NCBI RefSeq assembly: GCF_001445655.1
Contig: NZ_LNBE01000004.1
Span: 1,426,001 to 1,490,000, forward strand
Reading direction: 5' to 3'
DNA length: 64,000 nucleotides
Origin: Streptomyces roseifaciens
Lineage (GTDB): Bacteria > Actinomycetota > Actinomycetes > Streptomycetales > Streptomycetaceae
A model generated the notes under the pieces. That model was given only the letters and a program-made list of their open reading frames with translations, was not told the DNA's origin and did not search any database. This document shows positions 18,459-30,032 of this stretch, piece by piece (positions within the stretch are counted from its first letter, which is position 1; every line of letters begins with the position of its first letter). A program made the position numbers and the translations under genes.

Positions 18459-20294
18459 GTGGCAGCACCGAAGAAGGGCCGCAGGTCCCCGGGCGGCCAG
18501 GGCAGGCCGGGCCGGGTCCTGGCCCTGATCCTGATCGCCATGGTGGCGCTCACCGGGGGGATGTTCGCCTCAGGGCGCACCACGCCGCGGCTGGGCATCG
18601 ACCTCGCGGGCGGCACCAGCTTCACGCTGGAGGCCAAGAACGAGCCCGGCAAGCCCAATGCGATCAACCCGACCAATATGAACACCGCGGTCGGCATCAT
18701 CGAGCGGCGTGTCAACGGTCTGGGCGTCACCGAGGCCGAGGTCCAGACGCAGGGCGACAACCACATCATCGTGAACATCCCCAAGGGGACGAACGCGAAG
18801 CAGGCCCGCCAGCAGGTCGGAACCACCGCCAAGCTCGGCTTCCGCCCCGTGCTGTCCGTGGCCCCCGGTGCCAAGAACGAGCCCACTCCCGACGCCTCGT
18901 CCCCCGGCAAGGACAAGGACGCCAAGGACAAGGACGGCAAGACCAAGCCGTCCGGCTCGCCTTCCGCCTCCGCCTCCTCCTCGGCCTCGGGCGCCCCCTC
19001 CGCGAGCGCGAGCCCGCGCCAGCAGGGCCGCCCGGTCACCGACGCCGTCAAGGCCGACGCCACCCCGTCCGCCTCGGCCGTCGCCAAGGACGACAAGGCG
19101 AAGGACGAGAAGAAGGACGACGCCAAGAAGGACGAGGGCAAGAAGGACGACAAGTCCAAGGAGCCCACGCCCTCCCCGGCCGACGTCGCCGCGCTGCAGA
19201 AGAAGCTCGACGCCCTGGACTGCACCACCCCCGAGGGCCGCGCCAAGGCGAGCGAGGCCGCGGCGGGCGCCAAGACGACCGACGTCATCGTGGCCTGCAA
19301 GAAGGACGGCTCGGCCAAGGAGATCCTCGGCCCGGTGTCCGTCGAGGGCACCGGCGTCACCGGCGCCGACGCCGTCTTCGACAGCCAGCAGGGCCGCGGC
19401 TGGCTCGTCCAGCTGAAGTTCGACTCCAGCGGCTCCAAGAAGTTCGCGGACGTCACCGGCCAGCTCGCCGGCAAGCAGCCCCCGCAGAACCAGTTCGCGA
19501 TCGTCCTCGACGGCGAGGTCGTCTCCGACCCGTCCGTCTCGACCTCGATCACGGGCGGCCAGGCGGAGATCTCCGGCGGCTTCACCCAGGCCAGCGCCCA
19601 GGACCTCGCCAACGTGCTGTCCTACGGCGCCCTGCCGCTGTCCTTCGACGTCGTCACCGAGCAGACGGTCACCGCCGCGCTCGGCGGTGAGCAGCTGCGC
19701 GCCGGTCTGCTCGCCGGCGCCATCGGCCTCGGCCTGGTGATCATCTACCTGGTCGCGTACTACCGCGGTCTCGCGCTCGTCGCCCTCGCCAGCCTCCTGG
19801 CCTCGGCGATCCTCACGTACACGATCATGGTGCTGCTCGGCCAGGCCATCGGCTTCGCGCTGAACCTGCCGGCCGTCTGCGGTGCGATCGTCGCGATCGG
19901 CATCACCGCCGACTCCTTCATCGTCTACTTCGAGCGCATCCGCGACGAGATCCGCGACGGACGCACCCTGCGCCCGGCCGTCGAGCGCGGCTGGCCGCGC
20001 GCCCGGCGCACGATCCTGGTCTCCGACTTCGTGTCCTTCCTGGCCGCCGCGGTGCTCTTCATCGTCACCGTCGGCAAGGTGCAGGGCTTCGCGTTCACGC
20101 TCGGTCTGACCACGCTCCTCGACGTCGTCGTGGTCTTCTTCTTCACCAAGCCGCTGATGACGCTCCTCGCCCGGCGCAAGTTCTTCGCCAGCGGCCATCC
20201 GTGGTCCGGGCTCGACCCCAAGCGGCTCGGCGTCAAGCCGCCGCTGCGGGCCTCCCGCCGCCCCTCCGCCCCCGTCGACCCCAAGGAGGCGTGA
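18459..20294 (+). CDS. secD: Protein translocase subunit SecD
   Basis: A 611-residue RND-type membrane protein that, with SecF, uses proton motive force to help pull proteins out of the Sec channel. The first transmembrane helix is near residues 20-36, followed by the SecD signature GIDLAGGTSF. A large extracytoplasmic domain leads to five further helices (from about 410) containing GITADSFIVYFERIRDEI. Residues about 137-240 are a low-complexity Lys/Asp/Ser/Pro insert absent from E. coli SecD. The GTG at 18459 is preceded by AGGGAGA. secF follows after one base. Confidence 0.95.
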   Translation: MAAPKKGRRSPGGQGRPGRVLALILIAMVALTGGMFASGRTTPRLGIDLAGGTSFTLEAKNEPGKPNAINPTNMNTAVGIIERRVNGLGVTEAEVQTQGDNHIIVNIPKGTNAKQARQQVGTTAKLGFRPVLSVAPGAKNEPTPDASSPGKDKDAKDKDGKTKPSGSPSASASSSASGAPSASASPRQQGRPVTDAVKADATPSASAVAKDDKAKDEKKDDAKKDEGKKDDKSKEPTPSPADVAALQKKLDALDCTTPEGRAKASEAAAGAKTTDVIVACKKDGSAKEILGPVSVEGTGVTGADAVFDSQQGRGWLVQLKFDSSGSKKFADVTGQLAGKQPPQNQFAIVLDGEVVSDPSVSTSITGGQAEISGGFTQASAQDLANVLSYGALPLSFDVVTEQTVTAALGGEQLRAGLLAGAIGLGLVIIYLVAYYRGLALVALASLLASAILTYTIMVLLGQAIGFALNLPAVCGAIVAIGITADSFIVYFERIRDEIRDGRTLRPAVERGWPRARRTILVSDFVSFLAAAVLFIVTVGKVQGFAFTLGLTTLLDVVVVFFFTKPLMTLLARRKFFASGHPWSGLDPKRLGVKPPLRASRRPSAPVDPKEA

Positions 20295-20295
20295 G

Positions 20296-21417
20296 ATGTC
20301 CAAGCTCGGCAATCTCGGCGCCCGGCTCTACCGCGGCGAGGTCGGCTACGACTTCGTGGGCAAGCGGAAGATCTGGTACGGCATCTCGATCCTCATCACC
20401 ATCACGGCCATCGTCGGCCTGGCGGTGCGCGGCCTGAACATGGGCATTGAGTTCTCCGGCGGCGCGGTCTTCACCACGCCCAGCACCTCGGTCTCGGCCG
20501 AAGCGGCCCGGGAGACCGCGGAGCAGACCTCCGGTCACACCGCGATCGTCCAGAAGCTCGGCAACGGCCCGCTGCGCGTCCAGGTCAGCGACCTCACCAC
20601 CGAGCAGTCGCGCGCCACCCAGGAGGCCCTGGCCAAGCAGCTGGGCGTCTCCACGGACAAGGTCAACACCGACATCGTGGGCCCGAGCTGGGGTGACGAG
20701 ATCGCCAAGAAGGCCTGGTACGGCCTGGGGATCTTCATGATCCTTGTGGTGATCTACCTGGCGATCGCCTTCGAGTGGCGCATGGCCATCGCCGCCCTGA
20801 TCGCCCTGATCCACGACCTCACCATCACCGTCGGTGTCTACGCACTGGTCGGCTTCGAGGTCACCCCGGGCACCGTGATCGGTCTGCTCACCATCCTCGG
20901 TTACTCCCTCTACGACACCGTCGTCGTCTTCGACGGTCTGAAGGAGGGCGCGAAGGACATCACGAAGCAGACCCGCTTCACCTACAGCGAGATCGCCAAC
21001 CGCAGCCTCAACGGCACCCTGGTGCGTTCGATCAACACCACGGTGGTCGCGCTGCTGCCGGTCGCCGGCCTCCTGTTCATCGGCGGCGGCTTCCTCGGCG
21101 CGGGCATGCTCAACGACATCTCGCTCGCCCTGTTCGTCGGCCTCGCGGCCGGTGCCTACTCGTCGATCTTCATCGCCACGCCGCTGGTCGCGGACCTCAA
21201 GGAGCGCGACCCGCAGATGAAGGCCCTGGCCAAGCGGGTGCGCGCCAAGCGTGCCGCCCAGGCCGCCAAGGGCGAGTCGGGCGAGGAGCCGCGCGACGAG
21301 GTCCCCGGCGACGAGGAAGAGGAGACCGAGGACCCCGCCGGTGTCGTCGGTCCCCGCCAGTCCGCCGCCCGCGCCCGCGGCACCCGCGGCGGCCGCCCCC
21401 AGGGGAAGCGCCGATGA
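20296..21417 (+). CDS. secF: Protein translocase subunit SecF
   Basis: A 373-residue partner of SecD. After the first transmembrane helix come GIEFSGGAVF and a short extracytoplasmic domain. Five more helices carry the family motif GYSLYDTVVVFDGLKE. The C-terminal 75 or so residues are a charged cytoplasmic tail rich in Glu, Ala and Arg. The ATG follows the secD stop by one base, and the stop overlaps apt (ATGA). Confidence 0.95.
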   Translation: MSKLGNLGARLYRGEVGYDFVGKRKIWYGISILITITAIVGLAVRGLNMGIEFSGGAVFTTPSTSVSAEAARETAEQTSGHTAIVQKLGNGPLRVQVSDLTTEQSRATQEALAKQLGVSTDKVNTDIVGPSWGDEIAKKAWYGLGIFMILVVIYLAIAFEWRMAIAALIALIHDLTITVGVYALVGFEVTPGTVIGLLTILGYSLYDTVVVFDGLKEGAKDITKQTRFTYSEIANRSLNGTLVRSINTTVVALLPVAGLLFIGGGFLGAGMLNDISLALFVGLAAGAYSSIFIATPLVADLKERDPQMKALAKRVRAKRAAQAAKGESGEEPRDEVPGDEEEETEDPAGVVGPRQSAARARGTRGGRPQGKRR

Positions 21418-21980
21418 GCACCACGGGCGTCGGCACGGCCGACGAGAAGCTGCGTGACCTGCTGCTGACGCACATCCACGACGTGGCCGACTATCCGAAG
21501 CCGGGCGTGATGTTCAAGGACATCACCCCCCTGCTCGCCGATGCCACGGCGTTCGCCGCCCTGACCGACGAGCTCGCCGCGCTGTGCAAGCGCCACGGCG
21601 CCACCAAGGTCGTCGGCCTGGAGGCGCGGGGCTTCATCCTCGGTGCCCCGGCCGCCGTCCGCGCGGGGCTCGGCTTCGTGCCCGTGCGCAAGGCCGGCAA
21701 GCTCCCCGGAGCCACGCTGGCCCAGGCCTACGAGCTGGAGTACGGCACGGCGGAGATCGAGATGCACGCCGACGCCGTCGGCCCCGGCGACCGCGTCCTC
21801 GTCATCGACGACGTGCTGGCCACCGGCGGCACCGCCGAGGCCTCGCTCCGGCTGATCCGCCGGGCCGGCGCCGAGGTCGCCGGTGTCGTCGTGCTCATGG
21901 AGCTCGGCTTCCTGCCGGGCCGCGAGCGGCTCGCGGACGCCCTCGGCGACGCCCCGCTGGAGGCGCTGATCACGGTCTGA
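21414..21980 (+). CDS. apt: Adenine phosphoribosyltransferase
   Basis: A 188-residue type I phosphoribosyltransferase that salvages adenine to AMP using PRPP. The PRPP-binding motif is VLVIDDVLATGGT near residues 123-135, with DYPKPGVMFKDITPLL at the N-terminus and GLEARGFILG as family signatures. The start is set by the ATGA overlap with secF. The neighbouring rel gene links it loosely to purine nucleotide metabolism; the secDF-apt-rel order is conserved in actinobacteria. A very strong terminator follows. Confidence 0.96.
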   Translation: MSTTGVGTADEKLRDLLLTHIHDVADYPKPGVMFKDITPLLADATAFAALTDELAALCKRHGATKVVGLEARGFILGAPAAVRAGLGFVPVRKAGKLPGATLAQAYELEYGTAEIEMHADAVGPGDRVLVIDDVLATGGTAEASLRLIRRAGAEVAGVVVLMELGFLPGRERLADALGDAPLEALITV

Positions 21981-22026
21981 CGCGCCTCTGACCTGCCCTG
22001 CAGGGCAGGACCGGCACGCACTGCGC

Positions 22027-22072
22027 AACGCGGGGCGGGCCCCGGGGAAGACCCCGGGGCCCGCCCCGCGTT
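22027..22072 (+). terminator. Terminator after apt
   Basis: A perfect 21-bp stem (22027-22047 with 22052-22072) closes on the tetraloop AAGA and is followed by CTTC. It is one of the strongest hairpins in the window. Confidence 0.85.
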
Positions 22073-22172
22073 CTTCTGAGCACAGCCGGGTGCGCGGCAG
22101 CCCCGCCGTCCGGGTCGATACCATGGTTGTCCGGACCTGATCGGGGGGCCGGACCCCGCATGAGGAGTGCTC

Positions 22173-24689
<2,517 letters not shown>

Positions 24690-24692
24690 GCG

Positions 24693-24740
24693 CACATGAG
24701 TAAGGGGCTCCGGCAATAGCCGGAGCCCCTTACTCATGTG
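24693..24740. terminator. Bidirectional terminator between rel and the DUF349 gene
   Basis: A perfect 22-bp stem (24693-24714 with 24719-24740) and loop AATA lie between the two convergent genes. The right arm reaches to within 6 bases of the DUF349 stop, so it can serve both strands. Confidence 0.85.
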
Positions 24741-24745
24741 GCTGT

Positions 24746-25975
24746 TCAGCCGCCGAACTCCTCCAGCCCCTTCAGGGCCTGGTCCAGCAGGGCCTTACGC
24801 CCCTCCAGCTCCTTGGTGAGCTTGTCGGCCTTGGCGTCGTTGCCCGCGGCACGCGCCTTGTCGACCTGCTCCTGCAGCTTGTCGACGGCCGCCTGCAGCT
24901 GGCCGGTGAGACCGGCCGCGCGGGCCCGCGCCTCGGGGTTCGTGCGCCGCCACTCGGCCTCCTCGGCCTCCTGGATGGCGCGCTCCACCGCGTGCATCCG
25001 GCCCTCGATCTTCGGGCGGGCGTCCCGGGGGACGTGGCCGATGGCCTCCCAGCGCTCGTTGATCGTGCGGAACGCGGCGCGGGCCGCCTTCAGGTCGGTG
25101 ACGGGCAGCAGCTTCTCGGCCTCGACCGCGAGCTCCTCCTTGTGCGTCAGGTTGACCTGCTGCTCGGCGTCGCGCTCGGCGAACACCTCGCTGCGGGCCT
25201 GGAAGAAGACGTCCTGCGCGCCGCGGAAACGGCTCCACAGGTCGTCCTCCGCCTCGCGCTGCGCACGGCCGACGGCCTTCCACTCCGCCATCAGGTCGCG
25301 GTAACGCGCGGCCGTCGGGCCCCAGTCGGCGGAGCCGGAGAGCGCCTCGGCCTCGGCGACCAGCTTCTCCTTGGCCTTGCGGGCCTCCTCGCGCTGGGCG
25401 TCGAGGGAGGCGAAGTGCGCCTTGCGCCGCTTGGAGAACGCCGAGCGGGCGTGCGAGAAGCGGTGCCACAGCTCGTCGTCGGCCTTGCGGTCCAGGCGGG
25501 GAAGGCCCTTCCAGGTGTCGACCAGGGCGCGCAGCCGCTCGCCGGCCGACCGCCACTGCTCGCTCGCGGCCAGCTCCTCGGCCTCGGCGACCAGCGCCTC
25601 CTTGGCCGTACGGGCCTCGTCGGCCTGCTTGGCCTTGGCGGCCTTGCGCTCCTCGCGGCGCGCCTCGACCGTCTCGACGAGTTTGTCGAGACGGACGCGC
25701 AGCGCGGCGAGGTCACCGACGGCGTGGTGCTCGTCGACCTGCGTGCGCAGGTGGTCGATCGCGGTCGTCGCGTCCTTGGCCGACAGGTCGGTGGTCTTGA
25801 CCCGCTTCTCGAGGAGGCCGATCTCGACGACCAGGCCCTCGTACTTGCGCTCGAAGTAAGCAAGGGCCTCCTCGGGAGACCCGGCCTGCCACGATCCGAC
25901 GACCTGCTCCCCGTCGGCAGTACGCACGTACACGGTCCCCGTCTCGTCGACGCGGCCCCATGGGTCGCTGCTCAC
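24746..25975 (-). CDS. DUF349 domain protein
   Basis: A 409-residue, highly charged, helical protein. At least three DUF349 repeats are visible, each with a conserved W..lg....e.LW.RF pattern: DTWKGLPRLDRKADDELWHRF, AEWKAVGRAQREAEDDLWSRF and NERWEAIGHVPRDARPKIEGR. A C-terminal coiled-coil follows. The N-terminus (SSDPWGRVDETGTVYV) is typical of actinobacterial members. The function is not established. The GTG at 25975 has GGAGGAGG about 5 nt upstream, better than a longer opening to 26023. About 250 bases upstream hold nothing I can name. Confidence 0.88.
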   Translation of the reverse strand: MSSDPWGRVDETGTVYVRTADGEQVVGSWQAGSPEEALAYFERKYEGLVVEIGLLEKRVKTTDLSAKDATTAIDHLRTQVDEHHAVGDLAALRVRLDKLVETVEARREERKAAKAKQADEARTAKEALVAEAEELAASEQWRSAGERLRALVDTWKGLPRLDRKADDELWHRFSHARSAFSKRRKAHFASLDAQREEARKAKEKLVAEAEALSGSADWGPTAARYRDLMAEWKAVGRAQREAEDDLWSRFRGAQDVFFQARSEVFAERDAEQQVNLTHKEELAVEAEKLLPVTDLKAARAAFRTINERWEAIGHVPRDARPKIEGRMHAVERAIQEAEEAEWRRTNPEARARAAGLTGQLQAAVDKLQEQVDKARAAGNDAKADKLTKELEGRKALLDQALKGLEEFGG

Positions 25976-26228
25976 AGCGCCTCCTCCACATGATGCCGAG
26001 GCCGGCGTGCGGCCCTCGCGCATCGTCCACAGTTGTTCCGGGCAGGGCCGCGCCCTGGCCGGTCCGACGGCTTGATCATTTGGGTGCGGGTAGCCGCCGG
26101 ATCAGGCACCCTACACAACGCCAACATAGGCGACCGGCGCCCTGGCTGTCCGTATCCCGCGCGACCGAAATTTCGCTCTGCGGGCAACAACCGGGCACCG
26201 GAGGCCTGATCGGGGCGCCGGGCCGGGG

Positions 26229-27047
26229 TCAGGACTTGGCGACCGTCGCCTTGTCGATGACCACCGTCGCGTTCGGGGCGCCGTCACCGGCGCCCCGCGA
26301 CTCGCCCGCACCGGCGATCTTCTTGAGCGTCTTCATGCCCTCGGCGCCGATCGTGCCGAAGGGCGTGTACGTCGGGGGCAGCGGGCTGTCCTGGTAGACG
26401 AGGAAGAACTGGCTTCCGCCGGTGTGCGGCTGGCCGGTGTTGGCCATCGCCACCGTGCCGGCGGGGTAGACGTTCCCCTTGAGCCTGGAGTCCTTGAGGT
26501 TCTCGTCGGGCAGGGTGTAGCCCGGGCCGCCCGAGCCGAGGCCCTTCGGGTCGCCGCACTGCAGGACGTAGATGCCGCTGGTGGTCAGGCGGTGGCACTT
26601 GGTGTGGTCGAAGTAGCCCTCGCCGGCCAGGAAGTTGAAGGAGTTGACCGTGTGCGGGGCGTTCGCCGCGTCGAGCTTGACGTCGATCGTGCCGCAGGTC
26701 GTCTTCAAGTCCATCGCGTACGCCGCGGACTTGTCGATGCCCATCTCCGGCTCCGACTTCCACGTCTTCGTGGCGGGGGAGCCGGGGGCGGCCTTGGCGC
26801 ACGGGTCGGGCCCCTTGGACGGCTTCTGGGAAGTCTCGGGGGCGGCGTCGGCGCTGTCCTTCTTGTCGTCACCGGACAGCGCGCCCGTGGCGTAGGCGCC
26901 CGCGCCCGCGGCCAGCACCACCGCGAGGCCGGCGGCGATCACCGCGTTCCGGCGGCGGCCCTTGCGCCGGGCCTCCTCGCGACGCTGCTGCTGCCGCTCG
27001 AACTTCTCCCGGGCGAGCTGCCGCCGCCGCTGCTCGTTACTGACCAC
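26229..27047 (-). CDS. Membrane-anchored cyclophilin-type peptidyl-prolyl isomerase
   Basis: A 272-residue protein. The N-terminal 33 residues are basic and cytoplasmic, then one transmembrane helix (AVIAAGLAVVLAAGAGAYATG), an Asp/Ser/Lys linker and an extracytoplasmic cyclophilin domain. Active-site landmarks are YFDHTKCHRLT, TVAMANTG, and GGSQFFLVY. It catalyses proline cis-trans isomerisation, probably assisting folding of exported proteins. The start is GTG with GGAG 8 nt upstream. It is divergent from the MBL-hisS pair. Confidence 0.92.
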   Translation of the reverse strand: MVSNEQRRRQLAREKFERQQQRREEARRKGRRRNAVIAAGLAVVLAAGAGAYATGALSGDDKKDSADAAPETSQKPSKGPDPCAKAAPGSPATKTWKSEPEMGIDKSAAYAMDLKTTCGTIDVKLDAANAPHTVNSFNFLAGEGYFDHTKCHRLTTSGIYVLQCGDPKGLGSGGPGYTLPDENLKDSRLKGNVYPAGTVAMANTGQPHTGGSQFFLVYQDSPLPPTYTPFGTIGAEGMKTLKKIAGAGESRGAGDGAPNATVVIDKATVAKS

Positions 27048-27103
27048 CGGGTCTACTCCTCATACCGATTTGTCCATGTCATGAGCCCTGTGTTGCTGGT
27101 GTG

Positions 27104-27120
27104 CCCGTACCGTATACGGG
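27104..27120. repeat. Palindrome in a divergent promoter region
   Basis: A 6-bp inverted repeat (27104-27109 with 27115-27120) contains the perfect 10-bp palindrome CCGTATACGG (27110-27119 region). It lies between the cyclophilin gene and the MBL gene. It could be an operator; no regulator is identified. Confidence 0.3.
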
Positions 27121-27233
27121 TTCGCGGCCGCGGGAGTGCCGCCGGTAGGCTCTTGTTCGCAGCCGGTGATCCCCCTGGGGCGCCCCGGCCGCACCGCTGA
27201 TGAAATTCTGCTGGTCGATCATTAAGGACGAAT

Positions 27234-27956
27234 GTGCTGATTGCCGGGTTCCCCGCCGGGGCCTGGGGGACCAATTGCTATCTGGTCGCCCCCGCCGCCG
27301 GCGAGGAGTGCGTGATCATCGACCCGGGCCACCAGGCGGCCCCCGGGGTCGAGGAGGCGCTCAGGAAGCATCGGCTCAAGCCCGTCGCCGTCGTCCTCAC
27401 CCACGGCCACATCGACCATGTCGCCTCGGTCGTCCCCGTGTGCGGCGCCCACGACGTCCCGGCCTGGATCCACCCCGCCGACCGCTACATGATGAGCGAC
27501 CCGGAGAAGGCCCTCGGCCGCTCCATCGGGCAGCAGCTCATGGGCGAGCTGACGGTCGGGGAGCCCGACGACGTCAAGGAGCTGACCGACGGCTCGCGCC
27601 TCGACCTCGCGGGGCTGGAGTTCACCGTCGCGCACGCGCCCGGCCATACCAAGGGGTCGGTGACCTTCCGGCTGCCCGAGACCTCCGACGTCCCGTCGGT
27701 GTTCTTCTCGGGCGACCTGCTGTTCGCCGGCTCCATCGGACGCACCGACCTGCCGGGCGGTGATCACGCCGAGATGCTCCGGTCGCTGGCACGCGTGTGC
27801 CTGCCCCTGGACGACTCGACCGTGGTCCTCTCCGGCCACGGCCCCCAGACCAGCATCGGCCGCGAGCGCGCCACCAACCCGTACCTGCGGGAAGTGGCGG
27901 ACACGCAGCGCGGCTCCGGAGGCGGCCCTACCGCCGCTCCGCGAAGAGGAATGTGA
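27234..27956 (+). CDS. MBL-fold metallo-hydrolase (glyoxalase II-like)
   Basis: A 240-residue metallo-beta-lactamase-fold hydrolase. The dinuclear metal motif HxHxDH is H57-G-H59-I-D61-H62. A second His is in HAPGHTKGS near residue 140, with the bridging Asp in FSGDLLF and a final His in LSGHGPQT. These match glyoxalase II-type thioesterases, but the substrate is unknown. The start is GTG with AAGGA 6-7 nt upstream. hisS follows 10 bases after the stop, so the two are probably cotranscribed, an order common in actinobacteria. Confidence 0.88.
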   Translation: MLIAGFPAGAWGTNCYLVAPAAGEECVIIDPGHQAAPGVEEALRKHRLKPVAVVLTHGHIDHVASVVPVCGAHDVPAWIHPADRYMMSDPEKALGRSIGQQLMGELTVGEPDDVKELTDGSRLDLAGLEFTVAHAPGHTKGSVTFRLPETSDVPSVFFSGDLLFAGSIGRTDLPGGDHAEMLRSLARVCLPLDDSTVVLSGHGPQTSIGRERATNPYLREVADTQRGSGGGPTAAPRRGM

Positions 27957-27966
27957 CGATTTTCCC

Positions 27967-29229
27967 GTGAGTACGTTCAAGGCCCCCAAGGGCACCTACG
28001 ACCTCAAGCCCCCCACCTCCGCCGTCTACCTCGCGGTCCGCGAGGCCATCGCCGCCCCGCTCAAGCGGGCCGGCTACGGCTACGTCGAGACCCCCGGCTT
28101 CGAGCAGGTAGAGCTGTTCTCCCGCGGCGTCGGCGAGTCGACCGACATCGTGACCAAGGAGATGTACACCCTCACCACGCGCGGCGGCGACCAGCTCGCC
28201 CTGCGCCCCGAGGGCACCGCCTCCGTGCTGCGCGCGGCACTGGAGGGCAACCTCCACAAGGACGGCAACCTGCCCGTCAAGCTCTGGTACTCCGGCTCGT
28301 ACTACCGCTACGAGCGCCCGCAGAAGGGCCGCTACCGCCACTTCTCGCAGGTCGGCGCGGAGGCCATCGGCGCCGAGGACCCGGCGCTGGACGCCGAGCT
28401 GATCATCCTGGCCGTCGACGCGTACAAGTCGCTCGGCCTGCAGAACTTCCGCCTCCTGCTGAACTCGCTCGGCGACAAGGAGTGCCGCCCCGTCTACCGC
28501 GCCGCCCTGCAGGACTTCCTGCGCGGCCTGGAGCTGGACGAGGACACCCGCCGCCGCATCGAGATCAACCCGCTGCGCGTCCTGGACGACAAGCGCGAGG
28601 ACGTCCAGAAGCAGCTCGTCGGCGCCCCGCTCTTCCGCGACCACCTGTGCGAGGCCTGCAAGGCCTACCACGACCAGGTGCGCGAGCTGCTGACCGCCGC
28701 GGGCGTCGGCTTCGAGGACGACCCCAAGCTCGTCCGCGGCCTCGACTACTACACCCGCACCACCTTCGAGTTCGTCCACGACGGCCTCGGCTCGCAGTCC
28801 GCGGTGGGCGGCGGCGGCCGTTACGACGGCCTGTCCGAGATGATCGGCGGCCCCGCGCTGCCGTCCGTCGGCTGGGCGCTCGGCGTGGACCGCACGGTCC
28901 TCGCCCTGGAGGCCGAGGGCATCGCGCTCGACCTGCCCTCGCCGACCGACGTCTACGCGGTCCCGCTGGGCGAGGAGGCCCGCAAGGTCCTCTTCGGCGT
29001 GGTCACCGAGCTGCGCCGCAACGGCGTCGCCACCGACTTCGCGTTCGGCGGCAAGGGCCTGAAGAACGCGATGAAGTCGGCCAATCGCTCCGGTGCCCGC
29101 TTCGCGGTCATCGCGGGCGAGCGCGACCTGGCCGAGGGCAACGTGCAGCTCAAGGACCTGGAGAGCGGCGAGCAGAAGGCCGTCGCCCTCACCGACGTCG
29201 TGGGTGAAGTCCTGGCCAAGCAGGGCTGA
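27967..29229 (+). CDS. hisS: Histidyl-tRNA synthetase
   Basis: A 420-residue class II synthetase. The HisRS signatures are [12 protein letters not shown] at the N-terminus, [14 protein letters not shown] (motif 2 region), [15 protein letters not shown], and the histidine-specific loop [16 protein letters not shown]. The C-terminal anticodon-binding domain ends at GEVLAKQG. The GTG at 27967 starts ten bases after the MBL stop. A clear Shine-Dalgarno at normal spacing is lacking, so translation may depend on the upstream gene. Confidence 0.96.
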   Translation: MSTFKAPKGTYDLKPPTSAVYLAVREAIAAPLKRAGYGYVETPGFEQVELFSRGVGESTDIVTKEMYTLTTRGGDQLALRPEGTASVLRAALEGNLHKDGNLPVKLWYSGSYYRYERPQKGRYRHFSQVGAEAIGAEDPALDAELIILAVDAYKSLGLQNFRLLLNSLGDKECRPVYRAALQDFLRGLELDEDTRRRIEINPLRVLDDKREDVQKQLVGAPLFRDHLCEACKAYHDQVRELLTAAGVGFEDDPKLVRGLDYYTRTTFEFVHDGLGSQSAVGGGGRYDGLSEMIGGPALPSVGWALGVDRTVLALEAEGIALDLPSPTDVYAVPLGEEARKVLFGVVTELRRNGVATDFAFGGKGLKNAMKSANRSGARFAVIAGERDLAEGNVQLKDLESGEQKAVALTDVVGEVLAKQG

Positions 29230-29288
29230 TTGCATGTCCTCTGGTGCAGAATGGGCGCCAGGGACCGACTGATGGGATCAACGGCGCT

Positions 29289-29951
29289 ATGACCACTTCG
29301 GCACTCGACCGCTCCGACACCGACGGCGAGGAGCGGGACGGCCCCGCGACGGGCGCCGCCGGCGGCAGCCGCGCGTTCGCGCTGCTGCTCGTCATCACGG
29401 GTGCGCTGGGGCTGCTCGCCGCCTGGGTCATCACGATCGACAAGAACAAGATCCTCGAGGCCAAGGCGGTCGGGAAGACCTTCACCCCCGGGTGCAGCCT
29501 CAACCCGATCGTCTCCTGCGGCAACATCATGGAGAGCGAGCAGGCCCACGCCTTCGGGTTCCCCAACCCGATGCTGGGGCTCGTCTGCTACGGCGCGATC
29601 ATCGCGATCGGCCTGGCGGTGCTCTCGGGCGCCCGCCTGCCCCGCTGGTACTGGCTCGGTATGCAGGCCGGCACGCTCTTCGGCGTCGGCTTCTGCACCT
29701 GGCTGCAGTACCAGTCGCTGTACGTCATCGGGTCGCTGTGCCTGTGGTGCTGCCTGGCCTGGGTCGCCACGATCTTCATGTTCTGGTACGTGACCGTGCA
29801 GAACATCCGGCACGGCTTCATCCCGCTGCCGGACGGCCCGCGCCGCGCGGTCCTGGAGTTCCACTGGGTGGTCCCGGTGCTGTGGGTCGGCATCATCGGC
29901 ATGCTGGTCCTCACCCGGTGGTGGGACTTCTGGACGGGCGGCACCGCCTGA
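29289..29951 (+). CDS. Vitamin K epoxide reductase family protein
   Basis: A 220-residue membrane protein with about five hydrophobic segments. The redox pairs of the VKOR family are present: an extracytoplasmic loop pair (PGCSLNPIVSCG, cysteines near 68 and 76) and the catalytic CxxC in CLWC near residue 155. In actinobacteria VKOR replaces DsbB and reoxidises a DsbA-like partner using menaquinone. No DsbA gene is adjacent. The ATG at 29289 is preferred over an in-frame upstream ATG at 29244, because the protein then has the usual short polar N-terminus. It lies downstream of hisS. Confidence 0.9.
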   Translation: MTTSALDRSDTDGEERDGPATGAAGGSRAFALLLVITGALGLLAAWVITIDKNKILEAKAVGKTFTPGCSLNPIVSCGNIMESEQAHAFGFPNPMLGLVCYGAIIAIGLAVLSGARLPRWYWLGMQAGTLFGVGFCTWLQYQSLYVIGSLCLWCCLAWVATIFMFWYVTVQNIRHGFIPLPDGPRRAVLEFHWVVPVLWVGIIGMLVLTRWWDFWTGGTA

Positions 29952-29972
29952 CCGCCCCGCACCTGGCTTGAT

Positions 29973-30005
29973 CAAGGCCGCCGGACCCCTGGTCCGGCGG
30001 CCTTG
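29973..30005 (+). terminator. Terminator after the VKOR gene
   Basis: A perfect 15-bp stem (29973-29987 with 29991-30005) has a 3-nt loop and lies 22 bases after the stop. Confidence 0.75.
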
Positions 30006-30019
30006 TCAGTGCCGTGACA

Positions 30020-30025
30020 TAGGGT
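30020..30025 (+). promoter_or_regulatory. -10-like element of a probable leaderless rarA transcript
   Basis: TAGGGT ends 7 nt before the rarA GTG at 30033, with no Shine-Dalgarno between. The element follows directly on the VKOR terminator. Confidence 0.45.
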
Positions 30026-30032
30026 TTCGGAC

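Noticed and set aside
29230..29288. Possible tRNA-like or small RNA sequence between hisS and the VKOR gene
   Set aside because: No cloverleaf, TTCRA loop or CCA-proximal stem can be formed; the gap is only 59 bases.
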